DNA of 64,000 nucleotides. It comes from Sulfurovum sp. UBA5198. GTDB taxonomy: Bacteria > Campylobacterota > Campylobacteria > Campylobacterales > Sulfurovaceae. The position numbers were made by a program, and so were the translations under genes. This document shows, in pieces, positions 1-8,049 of this stretch. Positions within the stretch are counted from its first letter, which is position 1; every line of letters begins with the position of its first letter. Below the pieces are notes generated by a model that worked only from the letters and a program-made list of their open reading frames with translations, was not told the origin of the DNA and searched no databases. The stretch lies in assembly GCA_002412865.1 (NCBI GenBank), contig DHVW01000010.1:1-64000 (forward strand), read 5' to 3'.

Positions 1-871
1 CGAATGGCGAAGTAGCCACACCAGCTGCTATGAGTGTGCTTTGTGTGACACTTCCTTGAAAAGCCTCTAGGAGTGCAGAGGTGGTGTTTTGTAGCATTTG
101 GAGCGTAGTGTCTCCGTTGGCTGGGTCATACCCTTTGATGTTACCTAGGAGGGTGCCGTCTACTCCTGTGAAATATGAGTTTGTAGTTTCTGTCACACCA
201 TTTGGACTTAGTCTAGTGCCACTGATGACATTGCCTAATCCTTCTAGCGAAGTGGAAGTGAGATATATTGTCTGCCCATCCTCTAGCGTTATTGTAGTAC
301 CATTCGTGGTTTCGTTCCACATGGCTGCTACGATTTGTTGGTTTTCTGGGTTGAGGGAGTTGTAGAGATTATCAGAATGGAGTCTAAGATTTTCTATCTG
401 CTGAGGTGTAATCATACGATTGTCAAGACCTGGCTCAACAACACCACTAAAGTCAATAATTGGCAATCTCATTATTTCTCCTAGTGTTCTAAACGATGAA
501 TTGCTGTTTATTGTGCCAGAAAAAGGGCTGACTCCAAGAGTTGGATAGTCTAAATCGAAGTGATTTATATAATTAATGCTCGCAACTGCAGTGTTCCATT
601 TTTCTAAAACCTTACTACTAGAATCGGAATAAACAATTTTAAAATCTTGACCAGCCTCGGTATACATAGCCTTATTGAACTGCCAAATACGCAAAGAGTA
701 CAAATCTTCATCAGTTCCAATTGGTTCATAGTGACCAGTGTCTCTATTGGTAGCCAATCCATGTAGTTCGCTAATTACTTTTCCTGTATCATCTCGTAAA
801 ACCCAAAAATTATGCGATGCAGCACCACCTACAATATCAAGAGAACGAGCTTCTATGGTATAATTTGCCAT
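1..871 (-). CDS. N-terminal part of a large unassigned protein (cut by window edge)
   Basis: The frame is open from an ATG at 871 to the window edge, giving 290 codons without a stop, so the C-terminus lies outside. The ATG directly abuts the TAA of the lipoprotein gene upstream, and an AAGGAT ribosome site lies just before it inside that gene, so the two are coupled. The protein starts MANYTIEARSLDIVGG and has no signal peptide or membrane segment. After about residue 180 it becomes rich in Gly, Thr, Asn and Ser, which suits a large secreted or surface protein. I do not recognise a domain. A substrate of the type I secretion operon at 20.5-25.2 kb is possible, because such substrates lack N-terminal signals, but this is inference. 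The first 360 bases also look somewhat richer in G+C than the neighbours. Confidence 0.75.
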   Translation of the reverse strand, partial: MANYTIEARSLDIVGGAASHNFWVLRDDTGKVISELHGLATNRDTGHYEPIGTDEDLYSLRIWQFNKAMYTEAGQDFKIVYSDSSSKVLEKWNTAVASINYINHFDLDYPTLGVSPFSGTINSNSSFRTLGEIMRLPIIDFSGVVEPGLDNRMITPQQIENLRLHSDNLYNSLNPENQQIVAAMWNETTNGTTITLEDGQTIYLTSTSLEGLGNVISGTRLSPNGVTETTNSYFTGVDGTLLGNIKGYDPANGDTTLQMLQNTTSALLEAFQGSVTQSTLIAAGVATSPF

Positions 872-1297
872 TTATTTATCCTTTTTATTTATGCATTTAA
901 TTAAAATATTAGAAAAGTTATCAAGTGCTTCATCTGCACCTAGGTCTTTAAAATACAAACCTGAAGCCTTTACATTGATATAAACATTATTTTCGTCTCG
1001 AAACGATACTTGAATCCTAATTCCAACCCTATTTACAGCCTCGAATTCTCCTGTTTCCAATCCCCTGTTGCCAGTATATATTTTTGTAATATTGGTGTCC
1101 CAGTGTGGATTTGTCTTACTAATGTCATTTAAAGTTTCTTTTATACATATTTGTTCTCGTGCAATATTGTGAGGCTCAACTGTATATTTACCTGATGCTT
1201 TTGGCTCTGTTAAAACCAAACCAGCATTTAATATTTTATCGCACCCACTAAACCCAAGCACCATAATTAGCCCAACAACCACTATTTTAAATCTCAT
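872..1297 (-). CDS. Small predicted lipoprotein of unknown function
   Basis: This 141-residue protein has a typical lipoprotein signal: a basic N-terminus (MRFK), a hydrophobic stretch and the lipobox GFSGC, so it should be processed at Cys19 and anchored to a membrane. The remainder is a small soluble domain with no family I can name; two further cysteines flank it. Its TAA stop is directly followed by the ATG of the large protein at 871, so the two are probably co-transcribed and may work together at the cell surface. The start is supported by an AGGAG-like site upstream. Confidence 0.7.
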   Translation of the reverse strand: MRFKIVVVGLIMVLGFSGCDKILNAGLVLTEPKASGKYTVEPHNIAREQICIKETLNDISKTNPHWDTNITKIYTGNRGLETGEFEAVNRVGIRIQVSFRDENNVYINVKASGLYFKDLGADEALDNFSNILIKCINKKDK

Positions 1298-1370
1298 CTC
1301 ACACTCCTCTTATCTTCAATTTTATTTATTATAACCTGTTTGATATTCGACTCATTTGAAATTGTTGCTC

Positions 1371-1445
1371 GTCATGCTGAACTTGTTTCAGTATACGCTT
1401 TTCTAGTAAACTGGACTCCGTATCGGGTACGGAGTGACGGGTTGG
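1371..1445. repeat. Dispersed non-coding repeat, copy 1
   Basis: A stretch containing GTCATGCTGAACTTGTTTCAG and, further on, an inverted pair around CCGTA..TACGG. The first 14 bases recur in inverse orientation at 5266-5279. Sequences of this kind, often beginning GTCATGCTGAACT, occur as dispersed intergenic repeats in many bacterial genomes. It fills much of the 223-base gap between pabB and the lipoprotein gene, and the short reading frames across it look like chance. Confidence 0.5.
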
Positions 1446-1520
1446 AGCTAGTGACGAATGTGTGATGAAGAGAGGGGATTGCGACGGTGTAGTGGGTTGG
1501 AGTGATGCCAAATAATAACC

Positions 1521-2492
1521 CTAAAACGGCAAGTATATCTTTCGTGCCATCTCTGCATATTCGCTTTCGCAATCACTATCTAGTGTAATGCCACCTCCAC
1601 TTTTATAATACAAATCATCATTATCACGCTCAATAAATCGTATCATAACAGAAGATACAAGCGTGTCATTATCCACAATACCAAACACACCCGTATAAAA
1701 TCCTCGCTCATAATCCTCAATTTTGGAGAGTATATCCACAGTACTTTTCTTTGGTGTGCCTGTGACTGAGCCTGCTGGAGTGATTTTACAGAGCAAATCA
1801 CCTATACCATTACGCCAGTTTGATGATAGTTTGCCACTTATCTTTGAGCTTACTTGTAACAACTCTTGCTCTCCAGCTTTGATGCTTTCTATATATCTAA
1901 AATCTTCAACTCTGATTTGATTAGCTACCATACCGATGTCATTTCTCATCAGATCAGTTATCATAATATGCTCTGCTAACTCTTTTGGATTATTTAGGAT
2001 TGTATCTTTTGCATTTGTAGTGTTAGCGTCTATTGTGCCTTTCATTGGGTATGTGGAGATGGTGTCATTTTGTATCTCTATAAACTTTTCAGGAGAGAAA
2101 CATATGAATTGTCCTTTGAAATATAGCTTGTATTTTGCTCTAGCAGCACCAAATATCTCATACAAGCTCAAATCTGTATCTATACGAGTCTTAAATGTAA
2201 GATTGGCTAGATAGCTATTTCCTGCCTCAATTTGCCATATGATACTATCGAATGATTTTTTGTACTTGGCAAAATCTACTATATGTTTAGTAAAGTTATA
2301 AGATTTGGTTAGCGGTTTTGGGCTGAAGTTTCTATATGTGCCGAGTTTATAATATATATCGCTATCAAGTTCATCAAGACTGGATACAAATATGGAGCTT
2401 TTATCATATGAAATCACAAACAAAAAAGGCTTTCCAAGAGAGCCTAACCTATTGCACTCTGCAAAGCCTTCAGTTTGTGAGAAAAATGGCAT
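1521..2492 (-). CDS. pabB: Aminodeoxychorismate synthase component I
   Basis: Chorismate-binding enzyme of 323 residues that converts chorismate to 4-amino-4-deoxychorismate for p-aminobenzoate and folate synthesis. The family hallmarks are visible: MKGT at 150-153 (the lysine typical of PabB-type enzymes), DLMRND at 180-185, PAGSVTGTPK near 239-248 and the C-terminal GGGI and acidic ESEYAEMA segment. It is shorter than E. coli PabB because the N-terminal region is reduced, which is common in Campylobacterota. No PabA-type amidotransferase or aminodeoxychorismate lyase is in view. Its ATG directly follows the pyrB stop (TAAATG), so it is coupled to pyrB. Confidence 0.9.
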   Translation of the reverse strand: MPFFSQTEGFAECNRLGSLGKPFLFVISYDKSSIFVSSLDELDSDIYYKLGTYRNFSPKPLTKSYNFTKHIVDFAKYKKSFDSIIWQIEAGNSYLANLTFKTRIDTDLSLYEIFGAARAKYKLYFKGQFICFSPEKFIEIQNDTISTYPMKGTIDANTTNAKDTILNNPKELAEHIMITDLMRNDIGMVANQIRVEDFRYIESIKAGEQELLQVSSKISGKLSSNWRNGIGDLLCKITPAGSVTGTPKKSTVDILSKIEDYERGFYTGVFGIVDNDTLVSSVMIRFIERDNDDLYYKSGGGITLDSDCESEYAEMARKIYLPF

Positions 2493-3374
2493 TTATGAGT
2501 CTAAAAGAAGTAGCTTGAGTATAGCCATACGCACAAATACACCATTTGTCACTTGAGTTAATACCTGACATCTATCATCAGCTAGTACGCTATCGCTTAT
2601 ATCTATATTCCGCATCACAGGACCAGGGTGCATAACTACTATATCCCTATCTCCAATCACCTCAGGTGTAATACAATAATGGCTAGCATACTCATCATAA
2701 TTATCAAAGATTGGAGTTTTGTGTCTCTCTAGCTGAGCTCTTAGGCTGATGATAACATCAATATTATCTATTATATCTGCTATATTGTCTACTTTGGTAA
2801 ACTCTTTCGTTTCTGGCATAAAACCACTTGGAGCAACCAAAGTCAACACTATACCAAACCTAGGAAACAGTGACATAATAGAGCTAGCAACTCTGGAATT
2901 GGCTATATCACCGACTATCGCTACTCGTTTGCCAGACACTTCGCCAAAATGCTCTTTAATCGTAAACAAATCCAGTAGTGCCTGAGTGGGATGTGCATAG
3001 TTTCCTGCCCCTGCATTGAGTACTGGAGCCATATTCATTTCGCTTAATGCTCGTGGTATATCATTGCTAGAGTGACGGATAATCACCCCATCAGGATTCA
3101 TTGCACATATATTAGCAAATGTGTCTTCGACACTCTCACCTTTATTTGTACTGCTATTTGATGGGTCTAGATGTACTACACTTGCTCCTAGCTTTTTTGC
3201 AGCGACCTCAAATGAGCTTCTAGTTCTAGTGGAGCTTTCGAAAAATAGAGTAAATAGTAGCTTGTCTCTTAGTAATGCTGGATTATTTTTGGCTCTCTTA
3301 AACTTAGAGGCGTCACTCAATATATCATTTATTTGATCAGTTGTTAAATCGTTCGTTGCTATAAGGTGTTGCAT
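2493..3374 (-). CDS. pyrB: Aspartate carbamoyltransferase catalytic chain
   Basis: Catalyses carbamoyl phosphate plus L-aspartate to N-carbamoyl-L-aspartate, the committed step of pyrimidine synthesis, in the cytoplasm. The 293-residue protein carries the carbamoyl-phosphate motif SSTRTR at 47-52, HPTQALLDL near the middle and the PyrB-type HPGPVMR near the C-terminus, which separates it from ornithine transcarbamylase. Length is normal. It leads a two-gene operon with pabB. No regulatory chain (pyrI) is next to it. Confidence 0.95.
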   Translation of the reverse strand: MQHLIATNDLTTDQINDILSDASKFKRAKNNPALLRDKLLFTLFFESSTRTRSSFEVAAKKLGASVVHLDPSNSSTNKGESVEDTFANICAMNPDGVIIRHSSNDIPRALSEMNMAPVLNAGAGNYAHPTQALLDLFTIKEHFGEVSGKRVAIVGDIANSRVASSIMSLFPRFGIVLTLVAPSGFMPETKEFTKVDNIADIIDNIDVIISLRAQLERHKTPIFDNYDEYASHYCITPEVIGDRDIVVMHPGPVMRNIDISDSVLADDRCQVLTQVTNGVFVRMAILKLLLLDS

Positions 3375-3430
3375 ATGCTATCCTTTTTATATTTAAGTAA
3401 TTATATCAAATGAATAGTAAATAGCAGAAG

Positions 3431-3658
3431 TTATCTCCCGATTGACTTCTTTAATAGCCTAAATATTGAACGAATAAGGACAAAAATCAAATACACTAGA
3501 ATAGTAAATATTAGAGGATGATATGCTCCCATGCCATACACGCCTGCATTAGGCAATGCCATAATATGCTCCAGCGGATGACTAAACCACACACTCATAT
3601 GCATTAGAGTGGCTAAAAATATAAATATTCCTATAAATGCAAAAAGTTCTTTTTTCAA
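3431..3658 (-). CDS. Small two-helix membrane protein, unknown
   Basis: A 75-residue protein beginning at a TTG codon, chosen because AGGAT lies about seven bases upstream and the next codons give MKKELFAF. It has two hydrophobic segments, about residues 5-25 and 45-67, and a basic tail, so it is probably an inner-membrane protein with a short loop between the helices. It lies upstream of pyrB on the same strand, with a 56-base gap. No family is recognised; the initiation codon is uncertain. Confidence 0.6.
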   Translation of the reverse strand: MKKELFAFIGIFIFLATLMHMSVWFSHPLEHIMALPNAGVYGMGAYHPLIFTILVYLIFVLIRSIFRLLKKSIGR

Positions 3659-3797
3659 AATTTATCCTAATAATAACATTATTTAATAATACCAAAAGAA
3701 AAGTTAAAGAATGATAAGTTGGTAGAAATAAAAATATAACTATTTATAATATGTTAATTATTCATTAAATAATTAACAAATATGCATAAAATTAATG

Positions 3798-3803
3798 TAT
3801 AAT
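3798..3803 (+). promoter_or_regulatory. Likely -10 element for the porin gene
   Basis: TATAAT lies 35 bases upstream of the porin ATG in very AT-rich DNA, with no clear -35, as usual for Campylobacterota housekeeping promoters. A strong AAAGGGA ribosome site lies closer to the start. Confidence 0.55.
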
Positions 3804-3837
3804 TAGCTCGTAACAAATTATTCTAAAGGGAAATAAA

Positions 3838-5139
3838 ATGAAAAAAACATTATTGCTTTCAGTAGTAGCGTCAACAATGATTATGGCTGGTGGCGATATC
3901 GCTCCAGTAGAACCAGCGGTAGTAGTACCTGCTCCAGTAGTAGCTCCAGTAGCAACTTCTAATTGGAAATTTACAGGTCAAGCTGTAGCTTATTATCAAA
4001 CATCTTCAAACACTAGAAATGGTGCTCCTGGATTAAACCAGTACACTGCAATGCCTATAGAGAATGAGTTTGATCAAGCAAACTCAGCAGCCAATGTAGG
4101 ACTTAGCTTAAAAGCTGAAAACAAAAATATTTTTGCTGGCATAGGTGCTGGTGCTAAACTTGTAGGTCTAGGAACTTTGGGTCTAGAAAATGATGTAGTA
4201 AATGGTGTTATGCAAAGTGCTGATGGTCAACTAAATGGTGGTGCACTTACTGAATTATACCTTACATACGGTATCGGTAATACAAACCTAAAAGTTGGTA
4301 GACAAGAGCTTCCACAAGCACTTTCACCATTTGCATTTACTGAGACTTGGGATGTATTCCAAAATACTTTTGCAGCAGCAACTTTAGTAAATACAGATTT
4401 ACCACAAACTACTTTAGTTGGAGCGTTTGTAACTCGTGCCAATAATCATGCTAATCTTGGTGACTTTAATCCGCTAAATGATAGCGATGGCGTATACATG
4501 CTTACTGCTCAAAACAAATCAATAGCTGGTTTGACATTAACAGGTACTGGTTACTTTGCTCCTGACATGCTACAAGCTGGTACATCTAACGCAACAATCG
4601 GTTGGGGTGACGTAGCATATTCACTTCCAATAGCAGGTAACTCTGTGAACTTCGGTCTACAAGGTGGTATCGTAGATGGTGCAGTAAACAATACAACAGC
4701 ATTTGGTGCTAAAGTTGGTACTAAAATTAGTATGTTTGACGCTGCCATTGCTTATTCAAGCGTAAATGATGGCGATGTTCCTATTCACAATCTTGGTACT
4801 GGTGTAAAAACTCCACTTTATACTCAAATGATTCTAAACCAAAACTACATCAAACAAGATTCTAATACACTTATGGCTTCAGTTGGTGTAAGTGCACTTG
4901 GTGGTAGATTTGGTCTAGATGGCGAGATGTCAAATGTAAGCAACTTCAATACATTTGTTGGTGAAACTGATTATAAAGAGGTAGACTTAAGCTACAAAAC
5001 TAAAATTGGTAGTGTTGATCTATTTGCTGCATATGTATGGCAAGAAATAGATTATAGTGCAGCTAATACTTTAGCAACGCCTGCTAGAAAAGATATGACG
5101 AATGATACTGTTCGTTTATGGGGCAGATATAATTTCTAA
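3838..5139 (+). CDS. Outer-membrane porin (Opr-type beta-barrel)
   Basis: A 433-residue beta-barrel protein. Residues 1-17 form a signal peptide (MKKTLLLSVVASTMIMAG). A Pro/Val-rich linker follows (about residues 20-40), and then alternating hydrophobic strands that end in aromatic Phe (WGRYNF), the classic C-terminal outer-membrane signal. It resembles the Opr-family porins that are abundant in sulfur-oxidising Campylobacterota and probably gives general solute passage. It has its own promoter and is followed by a strong hairpin terminator. Codon use looks like that of a highly expressed gene. Substrate specificity cannot be read from the sequence. Confidence 0.85.
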   Translation: MKKTLLLSVVASTMIMAGGDIAPVEPAVVVPAPVVAPVATSNWKFTGQAVAYYQTSSNTRNGAPGLNQYTAMPIENEFDQANSAANVGLSLKAENKNIFAGIGAGAKLVGLGTLGLENDVVNGVMQSADGQLNGGALTELYLTYGIGNTNLKVGRQELPQALSPFAFTETWDVFQNTFAAATLVNTDLPQTTLVGAFVTRANNHANLGDFNPLNDSDGVYMLTAQNKSIAGLTLTGTGYFAPDMLQAGTSNATIGWGDVAYSLPIAGNSVNFGLQGGIVDGAVNNTTAFGAKVGTKISMFDAAIAYSSVNDGDVPIHNLGTGVKTPLYTQMILNQNYIKQDSNTLMASVGVSALGGRFGLDGEMSNVSNFNTFVGETDYKEVDLSYKTKIGSVDLFAAYVWQEIDYSAANTLATPARKDMTNDTVRLWGRYNF

Positions 5140-5173
5140 GATTTAAATACACGCACTACTCCTTAATTTTGTA

Positions 5174-5197
5174 CCAATCTCCTTTCTTGGAGATTGG
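5174..5197 (+). terminator. Hairpin terminator of the porin gene
   Basis: Perfect 9-base stem CCAATCTCC / GGAGATTGG with a six-base loop, 35 bases after the porin stop and followed by TCAATTCT. The trailing T run is weak but the stem is strong. Confidence 0.7.
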
Positions 5198-5265
5198 TCA
5201 ATTCTAACAACTCCTAACCATTTTAAAAATATTTAGATACTGAAATATACCCAAAGGGCATAACA

Positions 5266-5444
5266 AAGTTCAGCATGACGGCATATTATTCTGTATTTGG
5301 GCATACGCAGGAGTCTGTCGCATCATAAATAAGACAATTGAGCGTTCGAAAAGCAAAGCGTTTTGCAGAAGTGCATAAAACGCTGTCAGCGATTCGCGAA
5401 ATTGTGATTTTCTTTTGGTACTTTTCTTGTTAAAAAGAAAAGTA
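5266..5444. repeat. Dispersed non-coding repeat, copy 2, ending in a hairpin
   Basis: The 417-base gap between the porin and the Rieske gene has no credible gene. It holds AAGTTCAGCATGAC at 5266-5279, the inverse of 1371-1384, then a GC-richer stretch with AAAGCG and CGCT half-repeats. At 5419-5444 is a perfect 10-base stem TACTTTTCTT / AAGAAAAGTA with a short loop. The composition differs from the AT-rich surroundings and resembles dispersed intergenic elements. The hairpin could also terminate transcription. Confidence 0.45.
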
Positions 5445-5556
5445 TGAATAAATTGTTGAAGTAAAATTGAATTGGTGGTCAGAGTAATATAAATTTGATA
5501 ATAATAATGGATTTTTTGTAGATTTTCAAGCCGAAATTGGCTTGAAATAAGAGATA

Positions 5557-6288
5557 TTAATACTGAATAATCTCTTTTGTATATTTAGAGAGTGGAACTG
5601 TTTTTGCAGAAACCGATACAAGTTTTTGTGCGAGAGCTGGTTTTTTGTAAAACTCTTTTAGCTCATCCTTGAAATCTGTAAAATATTCATGGAATATATC
5701 CATTCCAAGTATCCCACTAGCCCAAATAGTATCATCACTTGCTACTTCTATCACAACTGCATTTAGTGGTTGTGTAGCAGCACCACCTAGTACTTTACAG
5801 CCAACAGCTGGATCATAAGCAGACATATGAGCTGAGCATACTATTATGCCACTTCTGTCATAGGCTACAGTTTTTTTGTCTTTTGCTACATATGTTATAA
5901 AACTATTGTTTTTAGTTGGATGCGTGAGCTGATGAGTACATATAGCCACATATGCTACTATCGTTCTATCTTTGCCTACACCACCTTTCCATATATATTT
6001 ATCTCCATTTGCACTCACTAGTTCTATATCATTACTTGTAGGCTCAGGTAAATCTACAAGCATACATGGAGTAGAAGCATGTGGATAGTTAAATATATAC
6101 GGTGTTTCTTTAGTCAAACTAGAAGCTAATATAGCTTTTCCAGACTCATCAACAAGTTGTACTTTGCCATATGTTCGATACATACTGTTGCTACCATCAG
6201 CAGCATATAGTGTACCTACAATAAGTGGGTTTGCAGCCACCAAAGTCGCTGTTCCTCCCAATATTTTAAAAAAACTTCTTCTTTCCAT
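5557..6288 (-). CDS. Tat-exported Rieske [2Fe-2S] protein
   Basis: A 243-residue protein with a twin-arginine signal (RRSFFKIL, residues 3-10) and hydrophobic stretch to about residue 29. Rieske cluster ligands are C117-T-H119 and C151-S-A-H154, so it should bind a [2Fe-2S] cluster in the periplasm. The spacing and the text after the second pair (SAYDP) recall arsenite-oxidase-type and flavoprotein-associated Rieske subunits rather than the cytochrome bc1 protein. It follows the FccB-type flavoprotein gene by 21 bases on the same strand, so it is probably that enzyme's electron acceptor, in place of the usual cytochrome c subunit. That role is inferred from context. Confidence 0.8.
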   Translation of the reverse strand: MERRSFFKILGGTATLVAANPLIVGTLYAADGSNSMYRTYGKVQLVDESGKAILASSLTKETPYIFNYPHASTPCMLVDLPEPTSNDIELVSANGDKYIWKGGVGKDRTIVAYVAICTHQLTHPTKNNSFITYVAKDKKTVAYDRSGIIVCSAHMSAYDPAVGCKVLGGAATQPLNAVVIEVASDDTIWASGILGMDIFHEYFTDFKDELKEFYKKPALAQKLVSVSAKTVPLSKYTKEIIQY

Positions 6289-6309
6289 AAATCTTTGTTC
6301 CTTCTATTG

Positions 6310-7713
6310 TTAATTAAATAAATCTTTCATAGCACCTCTGTACCAGTCACGAGTTGCACCACCAAATGAAGCTGCACGGAATTTATCATTCACTGTATCA
6401 CCCTTAGGAACGCTACCTTTGCTACCGATTACTGGACCTTGTACCATAAATTCGTGATTTACCATAATACCCTGCTCTGGGTTACTATTTACCATTGAAA
6501 AGCATACATTCGCACTTTTAAATGGAAGCACAGAAGCTACACTAAATGATTTTCCATGAAGTACATGAGCTATCTCTTTTGCAGCTACCTTGCCTGACCA
6601 AATAGCAGCTTGTCCACTTGGTGGTATAGCATGACCTACTACATCACCTACTGCATATACACTAGCGTCACTTGCTGTTTGGTATGAAACTGGTTTTGCT
6701 TCGCTTGTTGCCATTTTTACTTTTTTGAAGCCATCTTTTGTTGTTTCAACTCCTGATAAAGCTATTGTTGGATGTGACATATTGTGTGGTATGAAGTTCA
6801 ATACTGCATATGGAATAGTTTTAGTGGTTTTTACACCTTCTAAATCATCTTTATTTGCAAATACTGTCTCTTCATAAGTGATAGTTTTTTTAGCAAAATC
6901 TATATCTTTTGTTACACTGTTTGCATTATAAACTACAATCTCTGGGTACAAATCTTTCCAAGTCTCTTTAAATGCAGCACCTTTTGCAACTTCAGCAGTT
7001 TCATTTAAAATGATTACTTTTCCTTTTATGCCTTTGTTTTTCATCATGTTAGCAATCATGGTGGCTCTCTCAAACGGAGCTGGTGGACATCTATATTTCC
7101 CTGCTGGTACTGTGATTACAAAATCACCACCCTTCATGCCTTTAACAATCTTATCAAACCCTTCATGCTCAGTTGATATAAGTGCTGCAGGAGTTAGTTT
7201 ACGAGCTTTTGCTATTTTAGCATCATTCCATGCTGGAAATTGACCTTTATAGTTGTACTCTATACCAGGAGCAAGTACAAGCATATCATAGCCTACAGCA
7301 CCTTTTGTAGTGTGAACTACTTTTGCTACTCTATCTATACTTGTAACTTCTGCATTTAACATACCATATTTATATTTTGCCTTTGTTGGAGCGTATTGAT
7401 GGGTCAAAAATGCCATATCAATACCTTTTACACCCCCAAGTTTCGCATTGGACATAGGGCATGAGATAAATTTGCTATTTTTCTCAATAATTGCAACATC
7501 AAATGTTGGGTCTATCTTTTTAAGCTCTTTAGCCACAGTAAGACCACTCCAGCCACCACCTATGATAAGCACTTGGTGTTTGCCTAACAACTTATCCGTG
7601 CCTTTGCCTGCACCTTTGGTTGCTGGAGCTGCTATGATTGCAGTAGTTCCTAGAGCCGCTGCTGCTGCACCAACTCCTACTAGTTTAAATAAATCTCTTC
7701 TTGAATTGTTCAT
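6310..7713 (-). CDS. fccB: Flavocytochrome c sulfide dehydrogenase-type flavoprotein (FccB/SoxF-like)
   Basis: A 467-residue FAD protein predicted to oxidise sulfide in the periplasm. Tat signal RRDLFK is at 5-10 and the Rossmann motif GGGWSG at 52-57. Key FccB residues are present: C85 in SCPMSN, matching the cysteine that binds FAD covalently, and C209 (YRCPPAPFERA) and C404 (ANVCFSM), matching the redox-active disulfide next to the flavin. Near the C-terminus is the FAD-binding AVGDVVG. No cytochrome c subunit (fccA) is adjacent. The downstream partner is a Rieske protein. A 336-base AT-rich gap containing an inverted repeat lies upstream. Confidence 0.85.
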   Translation of the reverse strand: MNNSRRDLFKLVGVGAAAAALGTTAIIAAPATKGAGKGTDKLLGKHQVLIIGGGWSGLTVAKELKKIDPTFDVAIIEKNSKFISCPMSNAKLGGVKGIDMAFLTHQYAPTKAKYKYGMLNAEVTSIDRVAKVVHTTKGAVGYDMLVLAPGIEYNYKGQFPAWNDAKIAKARKLTPAALISTEHEGFDKIVKGMKGGDFVITVPAGKYRCPPAPFERATMIANMMKNKGIKGKVIILNETAEVAKGAAFKETWKDLYPEIVVYNANSVTKDIDFAKKTITYEETVFANKDDLEGVKTTKTIPYAVLNFIPHNMSHPTIALSGVETTKDGFKKVKMATSEAKPVSYQTASDASVYAVGDVVGHAIPPSGQAAIWSGKVAAKEIAHVLHGKSFSVASVLPFKSANVCFSMVNSNPEQGIMVNHEFMVQGPVIGSKGSVPKGDTVNDKFRAASFGGATRDWYRGAMKDLFN

Positions 7714-7862
7714 TTTTTCCCCTTGAAATATTTTTTTATAGCTTTTTGATAGTAAAACATCGATAGGTATATTTATGCAACTATCTACTCATATATTACC
7801 TATTAAAATCTTAAAGTATAACAATTTTGTTATCTTTTTTAATAAGATTTTTTAATCTAAAT

Positions 7863-7892
7863 AATCAATTATTATGAATATCATAATTGATT
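7863..7892. promoter_or_regulatory. Inverted repeat upstream of fccB, possible operator
   Basis: Perfect 10-base arms AATCAATTAT / ATAATTGATT around a short centre, with an inner palindrome TTATGA-ATA-TCATAA at 7872-7886. It lies about 150 bases before the fccB start in the 336-base gap between fccB and the first SQR-like gene. The rest of that gap is AT-rich and shows no gene. It may bind a dimeric regulator. The distance from the start is long, so this is tentative. Confidence 0.4.
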
Positions 7893-8015
7893 GGATAAAA
7901 TTTGTCTTGTATAAAATAACATGATGATAAATATATAATTTACTTAATTATATATTTTTGATATTAATTTAGATTTTACGAAAAAGAAGGATGTTAATTA
8001 GATTGGATGTTGCAC

Positions 8016-8035
8016 TCCATACACGAAGGTATGGA
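8016..8035 (-). terminator. Hairpin after the first SQR-like gene
   Basis: Seven-base stem TCCATAC / GTATGGA with a six-base loop, beginning 15 bases after the stop of the gene at 8050. It has no strong T run, so termination may be partial. Confidence 0.4.
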
Positions 8036-8049
8036 AGATATTTTAAAGT

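Noticed and set aside
1329..1572. Two overlapping minus-strand reading frames of 60 and 66 codons
   Set aside because: They run across the dispersed repeat and the end of pabB, lack ribosome sites, and their text is the usual translation of such repeats.
7872..7886. Common regulator for fccB and the S24 repressor because both sites contain TTATGA half-sites
   Set aside because: The half-sites are arranged differently (facing versus opposed), and such short AT-rich words are expected by chance in this DNA.
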